This document shows, in pieces, positions 24,500-32,743 of a DNA stretch of 46,964 nt. Location: positions 1 to 46,964 of the IMG/VR virus record IMGVR_UViG_3300046733_000848; one strand, given 5' to 3'. A program made the position numbers and the translations under genes. A model generated the notes under the pieces. That model made no database searches. It was not told the DNA's origin and saw only the letters and a list, made by a program, of their open reading frames with translations. The stretch's first letter is position 1. The number at the start of each line of letters is the position of its first letter. Source of the DNA: a virus.

Positions 24500-24883
24500 G
24501 TGCTAAGTGTATCTAAAAGACAAATTTGGGTTACTTTCCAAAAGGAAGGTATCCATTTGTATCCTGCCGCAAAAGACGATCCAGCGTTGGCAACAGGCGG
24601 ATGGGACGATGTGTCATTCCTCGGCGTAGCCCATAGACACATCTTTCACTTTCGGGTAGCAATCGATGTGCAACACAATGATAGAGATATTGAATTTATC
24701 CAATTCAAGCGGTGGCTGGAATCACTGTATTCAGACGGAACTCTGGAGTTGAATCATCGTAGTTGTGAAATGATTGCAGAAGAACTAGCACAACAAATTA
24801 ATAACAAATATCCGAATCGTTCTATTACTATCAGCGTAGCTGAAGATAATGAGAACGGTGCAACCTTAACTTTCACATCATAA
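24500..24883 (+). CDS. QueD-like T-fold protein (tentative)
   Basis: A 127-residue protein starting at GTG after GAGGAGTAAGATT. The segment AHRHIFHFRVAIDV (44-57) resembles the HGHxYxVxV zinc and strand motif of QueD/PTPS proteins, and NHRSCEMIAEELAQQI (85-100) resembles the LN...PTAENLAxxI helix. ITISVAEDNENG matches the late VxVxET strand. The expected N-terminal zinc His and catalytic Cys are not clear, so it may be a divergent or non-catalytic T-fold member. Its place right after the DpdA gene supports a role with 7-deazaguanine. Confidence 0.42.
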   Translation: MLSVSKRQIWVTFQKEGIHLYPAAKDDPALATGGWDDVSFLGVAHRHIFHFRVAIDVQHNDRDIEFIQFKRWLESLYSDGTLELNHRSCEMIAEELAQQINNKYPNRSITISVAEDNENGATLTFTS

Positions 24884-24895
24884 AGGAATAATGTG

Positions 24896-25216
24896 ATGAC
24901 TACTCAGTATCGTATTGGTGGAATGTACACCATTCAAGATATTAAATTTGATCTTCTAAAGATCATCCAGCCATATGATGGCTATATTGCAGGTCCGAAA
25001 CAAACTGCTCAAGTTGAAAAATTGTTTCGTGCTTTCTTGTCAGATTTGCAAGGAAGCTGGAAGATTCGGGAGTATGAGATTTCATCTACCGAGAAAGAGA
25101 ACGCTGTGACGTTCGACATTAATGTCAAAATTCACAAAGACCGAGCGCCAAAGCGTTTAAAAATTCATGTTGGACGTTATGTTCACTTCCGTGACAAGCA
25201 GGAACAGGCGGCATGA
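24896..25216 (+). CDS. Hypothetical protein
   Basis: A 106-residue protein, no family recognised. A GTG at 24893 is possible, but the ATG at 24896 has the better spacing from AAGGA (24883-24887). Mixed helix and strand, basic C-terminus (RAPKRLKIHVGRYVHF). Cotranscribed with the QueD-like gene. Confidence 0.62.
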   Translation: MTTQYRIGGMYTIQDIKFDLLKIIQPYDGYIAGPKQTAQVEKLFRAFLSDLQGSWKIREYEISSTEKENAVTFDINVKIHKDRAPKRLKIHVGRYVHFRDKQEQAA

Positions 25217-25217
25217 T

Positions 25218-25976
25218 ATGAGTAAAGTTGTTTTAGTCACTGGTGGCTTTGACCCCTTACACAGAGGTCATATTGCATATTTTAAAGCCGCAAGGGAACT
25301 AGGCAACGAGCTTTGGGTAGGAGTAAACAGTGACGAATGGCTGACCCGTAAAAAAGGTCAGCCGTTTATGTCTTGGACTGATCGTCATGATATTATTAAC
25401 GAGCTCGGTTGCGTAGATAGAGTAATTGCATTTAACGATGATGACAATACAGCATGTGATGCAATTACAAAAGTATTAGAAATGCATCTTGGTGATGTTA
25501 TATTTGCTAATGGTGGAGACCGAGGCAAAGATAATATTCCTGAAATGTCAGTAAACAATGATCGTGTATCGTTTGCATTTAGTGTTGGCGGCGATGATAA
25601 AAAGAATTCAAGTAGCTGGATTTTAAAAGAGTGGAGCCAACCTACTACACAAAGAGCTTGGGGTAGTTACACAGTACTACACAAAGGACCAGGCTGGCAA
25701 GTAAAAGAACTTGCGTTTGGAAATAAAACTCCGCTCAGTGATCAACGACACTTTATCCGTAGTGAGCATTGGCATGTAATTGAAGGAACCATTCTTATGG
25801 ATTTAGAATTTCCTAATGGCGACAAGGAAAGCAAAAGATATGGTCCAGGTGAAAGCATCGACATTCCAGTATGTACATGGCACAAAGCACACAATGTAGG
25901 CAGTGGGACTGCCAAGGTTATTGAAGTATGGATGGGTGAAGAACTAACAGAAGATGATATTGAAAGGAGAGACTAA
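25218..25976 (+). CDS. Nucleotidylyltransferase-cupin fusion
   Basis: A 252-residue two-domain protein. Residues 1-~135 are a cytidylyltransferase-like domain with GGFDPLHRGHI (HxGH at 15-18), as in TagD, RfaE-C and related sugar- or alditol-activating enzymes. Residues ~146-252 are a cupin like that of type II phosphomannose isomerase, with HFIRSEHWHVIEG (His at 178, 184, 186), PGESIDIP and WHKAHN (His222) as probable metal ligands. Fusion of activation and isomerase-like steps suggests making a nucleotide-sugar. The start ATG at 25218 follows CAGGAACAGGCGGC; the longer frame overlaps the upstream gene. Confidence 0.8.
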   Translation: MSKVVLVTGGFDPLHRGHIAYFKAARELGNELWVGVNSDEWLTRKKGQPFMSWTDRHDIINELGCVDRVIAFNDDDNTACDAITKVLEMHLGDVIFANGGDRGKDNIPEMSVNNDRVSFAFSVGGDDKKNSSSWILKEWSQPTTQRAWGSYTVLHKGPGWQVKELAFGNKTPLSDQRHFIRSEHWHVIEGTILMDLEFPNGDKESKRYGPGESIDIPVCTWHKAHNVGSGTAKVIEVWMGEELTEDDIERRD

Positions 25977-26242
25977 TGACTGATTATTATGCATTACACT
26001 GGAGCGACATATTTGGAAACATGGGGGTATTACTTCTAGTGTCAACCTACTTGTTGCTACAGGCAGATAAAATTGACGCTAAAGGTTTCTTTTATAGTTT
26101 CGCAAACTTGATGGTAGCATTGCTATTATTTGTTAACTTGTATTTTAAACCAGTACTAGCAAATATTACACTTGAGATATTTTGGGCGGCTATCAGCATA
26201 TACGGATTGTATAAGTGGAACAAAAAAAGGAAAAACAAGTGA
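25976..26242 (+). CDS. Small membrane protein, CBU_0592-like
   Basis: An 88-residue protein with three hydrophobic helices (near 13-28, 38-56, 65-80) and a basic tail. The pattern IFGNMGVLLLVSTYLLLQ, a middle SFANLMVALLL and ITLEIFWAAISIYGLYK matches the CBU_0592-type membrane domain, of unknown function. Coupled to the fusion gene upstream (TAATGA) and the HAD gene downstream (GTGA). Confidence 0.62.
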   Translation: MTDYYALHWSDIFGNMGVLLLVSTYLLLQADKIDAKGFFYSFANLMVALLLFVNLYFKPVLANITLEIFWAAISIYGLYKWNKKRKNK

Positions 26243-26577
26243 AATATGTTATCGATATTGACGGCACTATTTGCAAAGAAGTAATTATACCTGACAGTGG
26301 TGGTAAAAAAGACTATGCCAATCACATTCCAATGCCAGAGCGTATTGCAAAAGTAAACGCATTGTACGATGCAGGACATACAATTAAATACATGACTGCA
26401 CGTGGTATTACAAGCGGTGTTGACTATTATAATTTAACAAACAACCAACTCATTGAATGGGGTTGTAAGTTTCATGAACTAAGCGTAGGTAAAAAAGAAC
26501 ACTACGACATTTGGATTGACGACAAAGCATTTTGGAGTGAAAACTTCTTCCGTGAAACAGGCGAGAGCTATGAGTAA
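26239..26577 (+). CDS. HAD-superfamily hydrolase
   Basis: A 112-residue protein with the HAD motif I YVIDIDGTICKE (nucleophile and acid Asp at 5 and 7) and a motif III/IV-like IWIDDKAFW near the end. Motif II is probably MTARG. Start chosen at the GTG (26239) with AAAGG 8 bases upstream and a GTGA overlap; an in-frame ATG at 26215 lies within the upstream gene. It resembles small phage and capsule-cluster phosphatases acting on sugar or nucleotide phosphates. Confidence 0.75.
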   Translation: MKYVIDIDGTICKEVIIPDSGGKKDYANHIPMPERIAKVNALYDAGHTIKYMTARGITSGVDYYNLTNNQLIEWGCKFHELSVGKKEHYDIWIDDKAFWSENFFRETGESYE

Positions 26578-27772
26578 CATTGAAATTGAAACACACCCAA
26601 CAGGACGTAGTCCAGAAAACAAATACTTTTTTGGAGATAAAACAAAGCACTTGGATCTAACAAGACCCAAGTACAATAAAATTGGTAAAGAAGAGGACTT
26701 TCAAAAGTTCTATGATCAGCTTATTGAATATACCTACAAGCACAGTTTGATTTTTTATACATCTGGCTTCTGCTTTCGAGTAGATACAAATGATGATAGG
26801 CATGCACAGTTTGTTCGCAATATGTTTACAGTTGAAGACAATGCAGGAGATCATTTTCCAGCATGGGTTATTACGCATAACACAGAAATTGATCTTCCTG
26901 AGCCAAAGATATATGTCCACTTGGACAGAAGAAGAATGTTAATTGGTGGTACAACCTTTTTAGGAGAGATTAAAAAAGGTGTATTTGGTATCATTAGTTT
27001 TGAGTTGCCTGATAAAGGATACCTCCCTATGCATTGTAGTGCCTTTACCTATAAAGATACTGTCAATGTTATGTTTGGTTTAAGCGGCACAGGTAAAACT
27101 ACATTAAGTAGTGATCCAGACTATCAATTAATTAGTGATGATGAAGTTGCATGGATGCAAGAAGGCATCAATATGATAGAAACAGGATGCTATGCAAAGA
27201 GCGAAGGATTATCTCCTGATACACATAAAACAATTTATGATGCAGTAGAGCTAGCACGTAGTAGAGACACCTTAGTTGTAGAAAATCCACAGGCGGCAAA
27301 TGCCAGATTGAGCTATCCAATTGATTGTGTTGAAAATGCATATCATGAACCTGAAGGTTGGGATCACCCACACAATATTTTCTTCCTAACAATGGATGCA
27401 ACAGGAACGTTTCCAGCAGTAAGTAAAATTACTGGACAAACTGTCAGACGTTTCTTTGAAACTGGATATACCAGTCAAATGCCAGGAACAGAAGCTGGTA
27501 GTAATGAAATTAAAAAAGTGTTTAGTCCATGTTATGGATCACCGTTTATGCCTAGAGATGTTAGTGTTTATTCTGACATGCTTATGGATAAGATTACAAA
27601 GCATTCCTGTGATGTATACTTAATTAATACTGGAATGAATAATGAAGGCAGACGCTTTCCTCTAGACTACACACGCAAATGTGTCAAAGATGCCATCCAA
27701 GAAACAGCAATTGACAACAGTGTCGAATGTTTAGAACACTTGGAGAAAATGATAGATGGATCCGACACCTGA
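26570..27772 (+). CDS. ATP-type phosphoenolpyruvate carboxykinase-like enzyme
   Basis: A 400-residue protein matching PckA: GTTFLGEIKKGVFGIISFELP region at ~127-147, the P-loop GLSGTGKTT at 170-178 (kinase-1a), LISDDE at 187-192 (kinase-2 metal site), GCYAKSEGLSPD, then FLTMDATGTFPAVSKIT and AGTEAGSNE. The enzyme makes PEP from oxaloacetate with ATP and is the entry step to gluconeogenesis. Cellular PckA is ~530-540 residues; here the N-terminal part is trimmed and ~100 C-terminal residues are missing, so activity needs testing. It overlaps the HAD gene and sits directly before the aldolase, one small gene between. Confidence 0.88.
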   Translation: MSNIEIETHPTGRSPENKYFFGDKTKHLDLTRPKYNKIGKEEDFQKFYDQLIEYTYKHSLIFYTSGFCFRVDTNDDRHAQFVRNMFTVEDNAGDHFPAWVITHNTEIDLPEPKIYVHLDRRRMLIGGTTFLGEIKKGVFGIISFELPDKGYLPMHCSAFTYKDTVNVMFGLSGTGKTTLSSDPDYQLISDDEVAWMQEGINMIETGCYAKSEGLSPDTHKTIYDAVELARSRDTLVVENPQAANARLSYPIDCVENAYHEPEGWDHPHNIFFLTMDATGTFPAVSKITGQTVRRFFETGYTSQMPGTEAGSNEIKKVFSPCYGSPFMPRDVSVYSDMLMDKITKHSCDVYLINTGMNNEGRRFPLDYTRKCVKDAIQETAIDNSVECLEHLEKMIDGSDT

Positions 27773-27971
27773 GGAAATTAAAGAAGCATTTAGATTATTC
27801 TTTTTGGTCAAAGGCCATATGGATATAACAGAAGAAATGGCACTAGCAAGTGCGCCAGGATATTTTAGAAGACTTTGGATTGCTGGATGTAATGGTGCTC
27901 CATTATATGATTACGATGAACAATTTGAAATAGAATGGGAAACGTTTAAAAAGGAAAGAGGATATGACTGA
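27756..27971 (+). CDS. Small hypothetical protein between pckA-like and aldolase genes
   Basis: A 71-residue acidic protein, no family recognised. Starts in the PEP carboxykinase-like gene and its stop overlaps the aldolase start by 8 bases, so it is part of the same transcript. Confidence 0.55.
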   Translation: MDPTPEEIKEAFRLFFLVKGHMDITEEMALASAPGYFRRLWIAGCNGAPLYDYDEQFEIEWETFKKERGYD

Positions 27972-28770
27972 TCATAGATTTATTGCAGCAATGGATCACA
28001 GTGGTGGTTCAACAGGCGGCGTACTAGAACGCTACGGACAAGAATACACAGAAGAAGATAAAATGGAGAAAGTTCATGCTATGCGTCTTAGAATGGTCAA
28101 CAGTCCTGACTTCAACGACTCAAACATCTGGGGAGCAATCCTCTACCAAGACACAGTTACACGTGGCATGGTTAACATCTTGGATGAAAAAGGTATTGAC
28201 ACGTTCTTAAAGATTGACAGTGGATGTGATGCTGACGGAACACTCAAACAATTTCCAGTAAAGCAGATGTTGGAGTTTGCTACAAACGGTATTGGTCCTA
28301 AAATATATGGAACAAAGATGCGAAGTATTGTACATGGGTCAGGAATGATTCATCCTGTACTTAAACAACAGTTTACACTTGCTCGTACTATTTGGGATCA
28401 TGGACTTGTTCCTATTATTGAACCAGAAGTGCCTATTGATCATCCAATAAAGGAACAAGTAGAAGATGATTTAGAATATCATTTACTTGAGTTCTTAGAC
28501 ACTTATCCAGGTAAGTGTATTTTAAAACTAACACCACCAGAAAAGCCAAACCTATATCACAATCTTACAGTGCTACCTAATGTAGAACGTGTCGTGTTTT
28601 TAAGTGGCGGGTATCCTACAATAGAAGCCTGCCGTAGATTAAAAGCCAATGAAAATGTCACTGCTAGTTTTAGCCGTGCATTAAGTGAAGGGTTAAAATA
28701 TTCATTGACACAATCAGAGTTTGATGCTAAAATGAAACAGAATATTAAAATGATTACAGAGGCTAGTTAA
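27964..28770 (+). CDS. Fructose-bisphosphate aldolase, class I
   Basis: A 268-residue enzyme close in pattern to the bacterial Fda type (~296 residues in Staphylococcus aureus). Conserved segments are FIAAMDHSGGSTGG (6-19), FLKIDSG (81-87), LVPIIEPEV (148-156), CILKLTPPEKPNLY (185-198) with Lys188 as likely Schiff-base lysine, and VVFLSGGY (210-217). It interconverts fructose 1,6-bisphosphate with two triose phosphates and, after PEP carboxykinase, would run in the gluconeogenic direction. One change, KIDSG for KVDKG, lies in an active-site segment. No metal-dependent class II motifs. Confidence 0.92.
   Translation: MTDHRFIAAMDHSGGSTGGVLERYGQEYTEEDKMEKVHAMRLRMVNSPDFNDSNIWGAILYQDTVTRGMVNILDEKGIDTFLKIDSGCDADGTLKQFPVKQMLEFATNGIGPKIYGTKMRSIVHGSGMIHPVLKQQFTLARTIWDHGLVPIIEPEVPIDHPIKEQVEDDLEYHLLEFLDTYPGKCILKLTPPEKPNLYHNLTVLPNVERVVFLSGGYPTIEACRRLKANENVTASFSRALSEGLKYSLTQSEFDAKMKQNIKMITEAS
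28705..28733 (+). promoter_or_regulatory. Sigma70-type promoter for the glycosyltransferase-folE group
   Basis: TTGACA (28705-28710), 17-base spacer, TAAAAT (28728-28733), 37 bases before the next start and inside the aldolase 3' end. Shares ATTCATTGACACAA with the promoter at 4508. Confidence 0.55.
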
Positions 28771-29819
28771 TGAATACAATTTGGATTATACCAATTGAAC
28801 CAATTGATCAAAGATATACCAAACAATGGTATGACAACATTCCAGTGATGTTACGCAACAGTACTGATAAATATAATGTAGTTACAATTGACGGTGAAGA
28901 TTTTGCTCCAGAGCAACGTAGTGAAGGAGCATTTTTGGACTTTGGTGCGACAAATGTATATAAAGCATCACAGACAGTTGAAGTGAGTAAGCTCTTTAGC
29001 AACGGTAAAGTTAAAGCTGGCGATAAGTTTTTAGTAACAGACGCATGGAACTTTATAATTACTCCAATAAAATACATGAGTGACTTACTAGACATTCCTG
29101 TAGAAATACACAGCATCTGGCATGCAGGTGCTTATGATCCAAGTGACATACTTGGGTATAAAATGAATAAACCTTGGCCTTGGGATGCAGAGCGTAGTTG
29201 GTTCCATAGCAGTGACTATAACTATTATGCAAGCAATTCTCATCGTGATATGTTCTTAAAAAACTTAGACATTCCCGAAGAGTTTCATCACAAGGCAATA
29301 CGTAGTGGACAACCACATGAGCTTATTATTGATAAGCTAACCTGTTATCTGGATACTCCCAAAAAGAAACAAGTTATGTGGCCACATCGTTACAATGCTG
29401 ACAAACAACCAGAAATTGCAGAGGATATCTCAAAAGACGTTGACATGATTATCACACAAAAGATGAACTTGTCAAAAGAAGATTACTACGCAACGATGGG
29501 AGAAAGTCAGGTTATCTTTAGTTGTGCATTACATGAAAATTTAGGCATCAGCGTTATGGAGGCAGTATTGGCAGGATGTATTCCTCTTGTTCCAGATCGT
29601 TGTAGCTATAGTGAAATGTATTTAGACGAGTTCAAATATCCAGAAAAGTGGACTCGTGATTGGGATAATTTTATAGGACACAGACATAAACTTATGGTAC
29701 GTTTAATGGATATGGTAAATGAACCATCTAATTATGTTGAACTAATGGAAAAGCAACGAAAAATATTGATCGATAATTATCTCAATAGTAGCATAATGAT
29801 CAATAATTTAATACAATAA
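28770..29819 (+). CDS. Glycosyltransferase, GT-B (GT1/GT4-like)
   Basis: A 349-residue protein with an N-terminal Rossmann half (GDKFLVTDAWNF at ~89-100) and a C-terminal half with LHENLGISVMEAVLAGCIPL (~255-274), the ExxxxxxxE-type donor-binding motif of retaining GT-B enzymes. Similar proteins occur in T4-type marine phages. It could glycosylate phage DNA bases or a surface polymer. Its start overlaps the aldolase stop (TTAATGA) and a promoter sits just upstream. Confidence 0.8.
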   Translation: MNTIWIIPIEPIDQRYTKQWYDNIPVMLRNSTDKYNVVTIDGEDFAPEQRSEGAFLDFGATNVYKASQTVEVSKLFSNGKVKAGDKFLVTDAWNFIITPIKYMSDLLDIPVEIHSIWHAGAYDPSDILGYKMNKPWPWDAERSWFHSSDYNYYASNSHRDMFLKNLDIPEEFHHKAIRSGQPHELIIDKLTCYLDTPKKKQVMWPHRYNADKQPEIAEDISKDVDMIITQKMNLSKEDYYATMGESQVIFSCALHENLGISVMEAVLAGCIPLVPDRCSYSEMYLDEFKYPEKWTRDWDNFIGHRHKLMVRLMDMVNEPSNYVELMEKQRKILIDNYLNSSIMINNLIQ

Positions 29820-29833
29820 GGAACATAGTATAA

Positions 29834-30535
29834 ATGAAAAAGACTTCCACAATTCTAAAAAGCCGTTTAGAGGATGCCGGCATCCGCTATTGGGCAGGAG
29901 ATAATATATCTCAAATTATGCAAAAAGGCGATAAAGAAGGCCTCATTGAAGAACTTACACCGAAATTCGAAGAGGTGTTAGACAGTCTAGTAATTGACAG
30001 ACACACTGATCCAAACAGTATGGATACAGGTAGACGACTTGCTAAAATGTATATCAATGAATTAATGTCTGGTCGTTATGACCAAATGCCTAGTGCAACA
30101 GCATTTCCAAATGAACCTGATAATATTACTAACGAGAAATATGAAGGAATGTTGGTAGTGAGAAGTGAACTAACAAGTGTTTGCTCGCACCACCATCAAC
30201 CAGTTAAAGGTGTCGCTTATATCGGTATTATTGCCGCTGACAGATTAATTGGATTAAGCAAGTATACACGTATAGCGCAATGGTGTGCAAGGCGTGGTAC
30301 ATTACAAGAAGAACTAGCAATGGATATTGCACGTGAGATAATGTCCGCCACAGGAAGCAATGATGTAGGAGTCTACATTCAAGCCACTCATGGGTGTTGT
30401 GAAAATCGCGGCATAATGGCACACAGTTCACTTACACAAACTACAGTATTGAAAGGAAGTTTTCATACAGACAAGTTTTGTAAACAAGAGTTCTTCGAAA
30501 ACATTAAACTGCAACAGGAATTTGCGCCTAGATGA
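29834..30535 (+). CDS. folE: GTP cyclohydrolase I (FolE)
   Basis: A 233-residue enzyme that opens GTP to dihydroneopterin triphosphate, the first step to both folate and 7-deazaguanine. Family motifs are SVCSHHHQPVKGVAYIG (115-131) with the zinc ligands Cys117 and His119/120, LIGLSKYTRI (138-147), RRGTLQEEL and QATHGCCENRG (183-193) with the third zinc ligand Cys188. Length is usual. With QueE and DpdA elsewhere in the window it likely feeds DNA base modification. ATGA overlap with the next gene. Confidence 0.94.
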   Translation: MKKTSTILKSRLEDAGIRYWAGDNISQIMQKGDKEGLIEELTPKFEEVLDSLVIDRHTDPNSMDTGRRLAKMYINELMSGRYDQMPSATAFPNEPDNITNEKYEGMLVVRSELTSVCSHHHQPVKGVAYIGIIAADRLIGLSKYTRIAQWCARRGTLQEELAMDIAREIMSATGSNDVGVYIQATHGCCENRGIMAHSSLTQTTVLKGSFHTDKFCKQEFFENIKLQQEFAPR

Positions 30536-30753
30536 TGCGCCGCAGTCGATACAATTTATCATCTGAAGAACAAGAGGCAAAAGTTAAACGAAGAAATACC
30601 TTGATAGAGAAGAAGGAAAAAGTATACGTGGAAAATTTTAATGGCTACTGTGATAATACTGATCATCCTTTATTCTCTATCAAGGTTAATAAAGACAAGA
30701 AATTTGCCGCTTGTTACTATTGCAGTAAACTCTGGATCTATAGGGAGAAATAA
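30532..30753 (+). CDS. Small basic protein with C-terminal Cys pair
   Basis: A 73-residue protein, highly charged N-terminus, then a strand-rich part with Cys at ~40, 61 and 64 (NGYCDN, CYYC) and His45 that could form a small zinc site. Starts within the FolE stop (ATGATG). Function unknown. Confidence 0.58.
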   Translation: MMRRSRYNLSSEEQEAKVKRRNTLIEKKEKVYVENFNGYCDNTDHPLFSIKVNKDKKFAACYYCSKLWIYREK

Positions 30754-30754
30754 T

Positions 30755-30934
30755 ATGGCAACCGGAAACAAAAGCAAAAACGCACGTAGGCTGAAAAGCA
30801 TGCATGATTATTTGCATACAAAAGTTGAAGAAGCTGAAGCGGTACGTGAAAGCGATAGATCAGCAAACGGCAAAATGGAGTTACAAACTCTTAAAAAGCA
30901 AAAATTAGCATTGAAAGACAAACTAAAAGGATAA
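30755..30934 (+). CDS. DUF465/YdcH-like small helical protein
   Basis: A 59-residue helical protein ending LQTLKKQKLALKDKLKG, the typical tail of DUF465 (YdcH) proteins, with the helical hairpin MHDYLHTKVEEAEAV before it. Start at 30755 with GGGAGAAATA upstream; the longer in-frame extension overlaps the previous gene. The role is unknown; phages often carry it. Confidence 0.7.
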   Translation: MATGNKSKNARRLKSMHDYLHTKVEEAEAVRESDRSANGKMELQTLKKQKLALKDKLKG

Positions 30935-30939
30935 CTAAC

Positions 30940-31494
30940 ATGTCAATAAAAAAGGTACACTATACTTGGAAAGACATCGAACATATGATTACAACAATTA
31001 ATAATCTTATGTTCGCAGATAATTGGCGCCCAGATTACATTGTGGGATTAACACGTGGAGGTCTTGTGCCAGCAGTTATTATGTCAAACATGACAGGAAT
31101 TCCAATGCATGCATTGGATGTTCGATTCCGTGATGTTGGTGACGATTATAGTGGTCCAGAAAGCAATTGCTGGATGGCAGAAGATGCATTTGGTTACCAA
31201 GGCGACGGATTATCTCACGTCAGTCATAGAAAGAATATTTTAATCTTTGATGACATTAATGATAGTGGTAACACACTAAATTGGATACGTGATGACTGGC
31301 CATCAGGTTGCTTACCTAATGACAAAGGTTGGGAAACGGTTTGGGGAAATAATGTTAGAGTGGCAACACTTATGGACAATGCACAAAGTAAATTTGAGCA
31401 TGTAGACTATACAGCATTAGAAATCGACAAAGCCGAGAACCCAACCTGGATTGTATTTCCGTGGGAAGGTGAACGAGATTACGGAAACTTTTAA
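30940..31494 (+). CDS. Phosphoribosyltransferase
   Basis: A 184-residue type I PRTase-like protein with YIVGLTRGGLVPAVIMS (~33-49) and the PRPP-binding loop ILIFDDINDSGNTL (~102-115). The family links a base to PRPP (hypoxanthine/xanthine/guanine salvage). Hood residues suggest a purine base, not certain. Preceded by AAAGGATAACTAAC. Fits with nucleotide supply along with thymidine kinase and MazG. Confidence 0.85.
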   Translation: MSIKKVHYTWKDIEHMITTINNLMFADNWRPDYIVGLTRGGLVPAVIMSNMTGIPMHALDVRFRDVGDDYSGPESNCWMAEDAFGYQGDGLSHVSHRKNILIFDDINDSGNTLNWIRDDWPSGCLPNDKGWETVWGNNVRVATLMDNAQSKFEHVDYTALEIDKAENPTWIVFPWEGERDYGNF

Positions 31495-31706
31495 TGATAG
31501 ATCCGTTTAGCCGAGGAAAAGAGATAGATTTTCTACTTGAAAAATATGACGATATATCTCTTCGGCTAACGGTTCTAAGCGAAGTAATGGACGACATTTT
31601 ACTTGAAGGTAAAACCAAGAGTAAATTTACCATTGAAGAAAGAGTACAACATAAGTTGATGCTAAGAAGATTATCAGGAGAAAGTAATGGCAACATACGA
31701 GATTGA
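31494..31706 (+). CDS. Small hypothetical protein
   Basis: A 70-residue, helical, charged protein without recognised motif. TAATG overlap with the upstream gene and a 20-base overlap with the next support translation coupling. Confidence 0.55.
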   Translation: MIDPFSRGKEIDFLLEKYDDISLRLTVLSEVMDDILLEGKTKSKFTIEERVQHKLMLRRLSGESNGNIRD

Positions 31707-32256
31707 AATAAATGGTTATGGAGGAGAAGTCGTCCTCGGCAAAATAACCAAGGAAGCATTTGAGCATTGGGGAACCAGAGACGAAGATGATGAGGCATTG
31801 TGTCATCATTTGTTTTGGGATCCGTATGAGGAAGCAGATGGTAATGATGTAACTGATGATGAGGATCCACGCTGGCTTGGACAGTGGCATGAAATTGATG
31901 ACATTGAGCATACCTTTGGTGCCAATCTTGAAAGTTGCACAGTAGTTGTTATGGATGAAGATGGCGAAGAGATTCATACAGATGATGATCCTAAATCAGA
32001 ACATACAACATTTGCTGATCCAGAAGACCAGCCAGAGGGTTATTACTTTAAAGGCTGGAGTACAGAAAAAGGACAGTTTTTTCATGCTGAATTTGAGTGT
32101 GAAGAATTTGATCCAACAAAGCTCAAGTATTCAGTAACTGACATTGATGGTGATGTTATTATTGATAGTGTAGAGTATGACGGAGAAGCTCTCGACAATG
32201 ACGGCGGAGATACTCGTGGCAAAAGCTCAGGCTTTGAGTTTTACGAAATATTATAA
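31687..32256 (+). CDS. Acidic hypothetical protein
   Basis: A 189-residue, very acidic protein (runs of Asp/Glu around 35-65 and 88-105) with many strands and Trp. No signal peptide or family recognised. The acidity and repeated EDxDGE-type runs suggest metal binding or DNA mimicry, both only guesses. AAGGAG-type site (CAGGAGAAAGTA) upstream. Confidence 0.62.
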   Translation: MATYEIEINGYGGEVVLGKITKEAFEHWGTRDEDDEALCHHLFWDPYEEADGNDVTDDEDPRWLGQWHEIDDIEHTFGANLESCTVVVMDEDGEEIHTDDDPKSEHTTFADPEDQPEGYYFKGWSTEKGQFFHAEFECEEFDPTKLKYSVTDIDGDVIIDSVEYDGEALDNDGGDTRGKSSGFEFYEIL

Positions 32257-32265
32257 GAGAAGATT

Positions 32266-32664
32266 ATGAGAACATACTTAAAAATTATATCCATTATTGG
32301 AATAATGACTGCTGGATTAGCACATGCGCAATCCATTGGTCCAGATAGTTTAATACAGGAGCCTATGACTCCACCACCAGTTCAGCCACAAGCACCAGAC
32401 CAATCTCAACTTCAGTTTAAAATGTTACAGCGGCAAATGGGATGTCAGTCTATACCAAATGTTAGACTATTCCTAGAAGCACGTGGTATTATAACCTGGG
32501 CTAGCGGGTTTAATCAAAGTCAGCCTGATGTCTTTGATGGTGTGATTATTTCTAGAAATCCTGAAACATTGGAATATGCAGTTCTTCTAGTAAATCTTCA
32601 GAACAGCGTAGCATGTATTATTGCTATAGGTGACGAGATAAAACTTCTAGAAGAAATGGAATAA
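32266..32664 (+). CDS. Small exported protein
   Basis: A 132-residue protein with a signal peptide cleaved after residue 21 (GLAHA before Gln), a Pro/Gln-rich linker (MTPPPVQPQAPDQSQ) and a compact domain with two cysteines (~60 and 117) that may form a disulfide. Function unknown. Separated from the secreted subtilase by the regulated promoter at 32680. Confidence 0.68.
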   Translation: MRTYLKIISIIGIMTAGLAHAQSIGPDSLIQEPMTPPPVQPQAPDQSQLQFKMLQRQMGCQSIPNVRLFLEARGIITWASGFNQSQPDVFDGVIISRNPETLEYAVLLVNLQNSVACIIAIGDEIKLLEEME

Positions 32665-32679
32665 AATGTAAATTAATGC

Positions 32680-32708
32680 TTGACAAGTAAGACGTCTTAC
32701 TGTATATT
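32680..32708 (+). promoter_or_regulatory. Sigma70 promoter with a palindromic operator in its spacer
   Basis: TTGACA (32680-32685), 17-base spacer, TATATT (32703-32708). The spacer contains a perfect 14-bp palindrome GTAAGACGTCTTAC (32687-32700). A dimeric regulator bound there would block RNA polymerase or, as in MerR-type control, distort the spacer. Downstream is the subtilase, start at 32744. Confidence 0.72.
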
Positions 32709-32743
32709 GGTATAGTAAGTTAAAAAAGGTCAGGAGACTGAAA

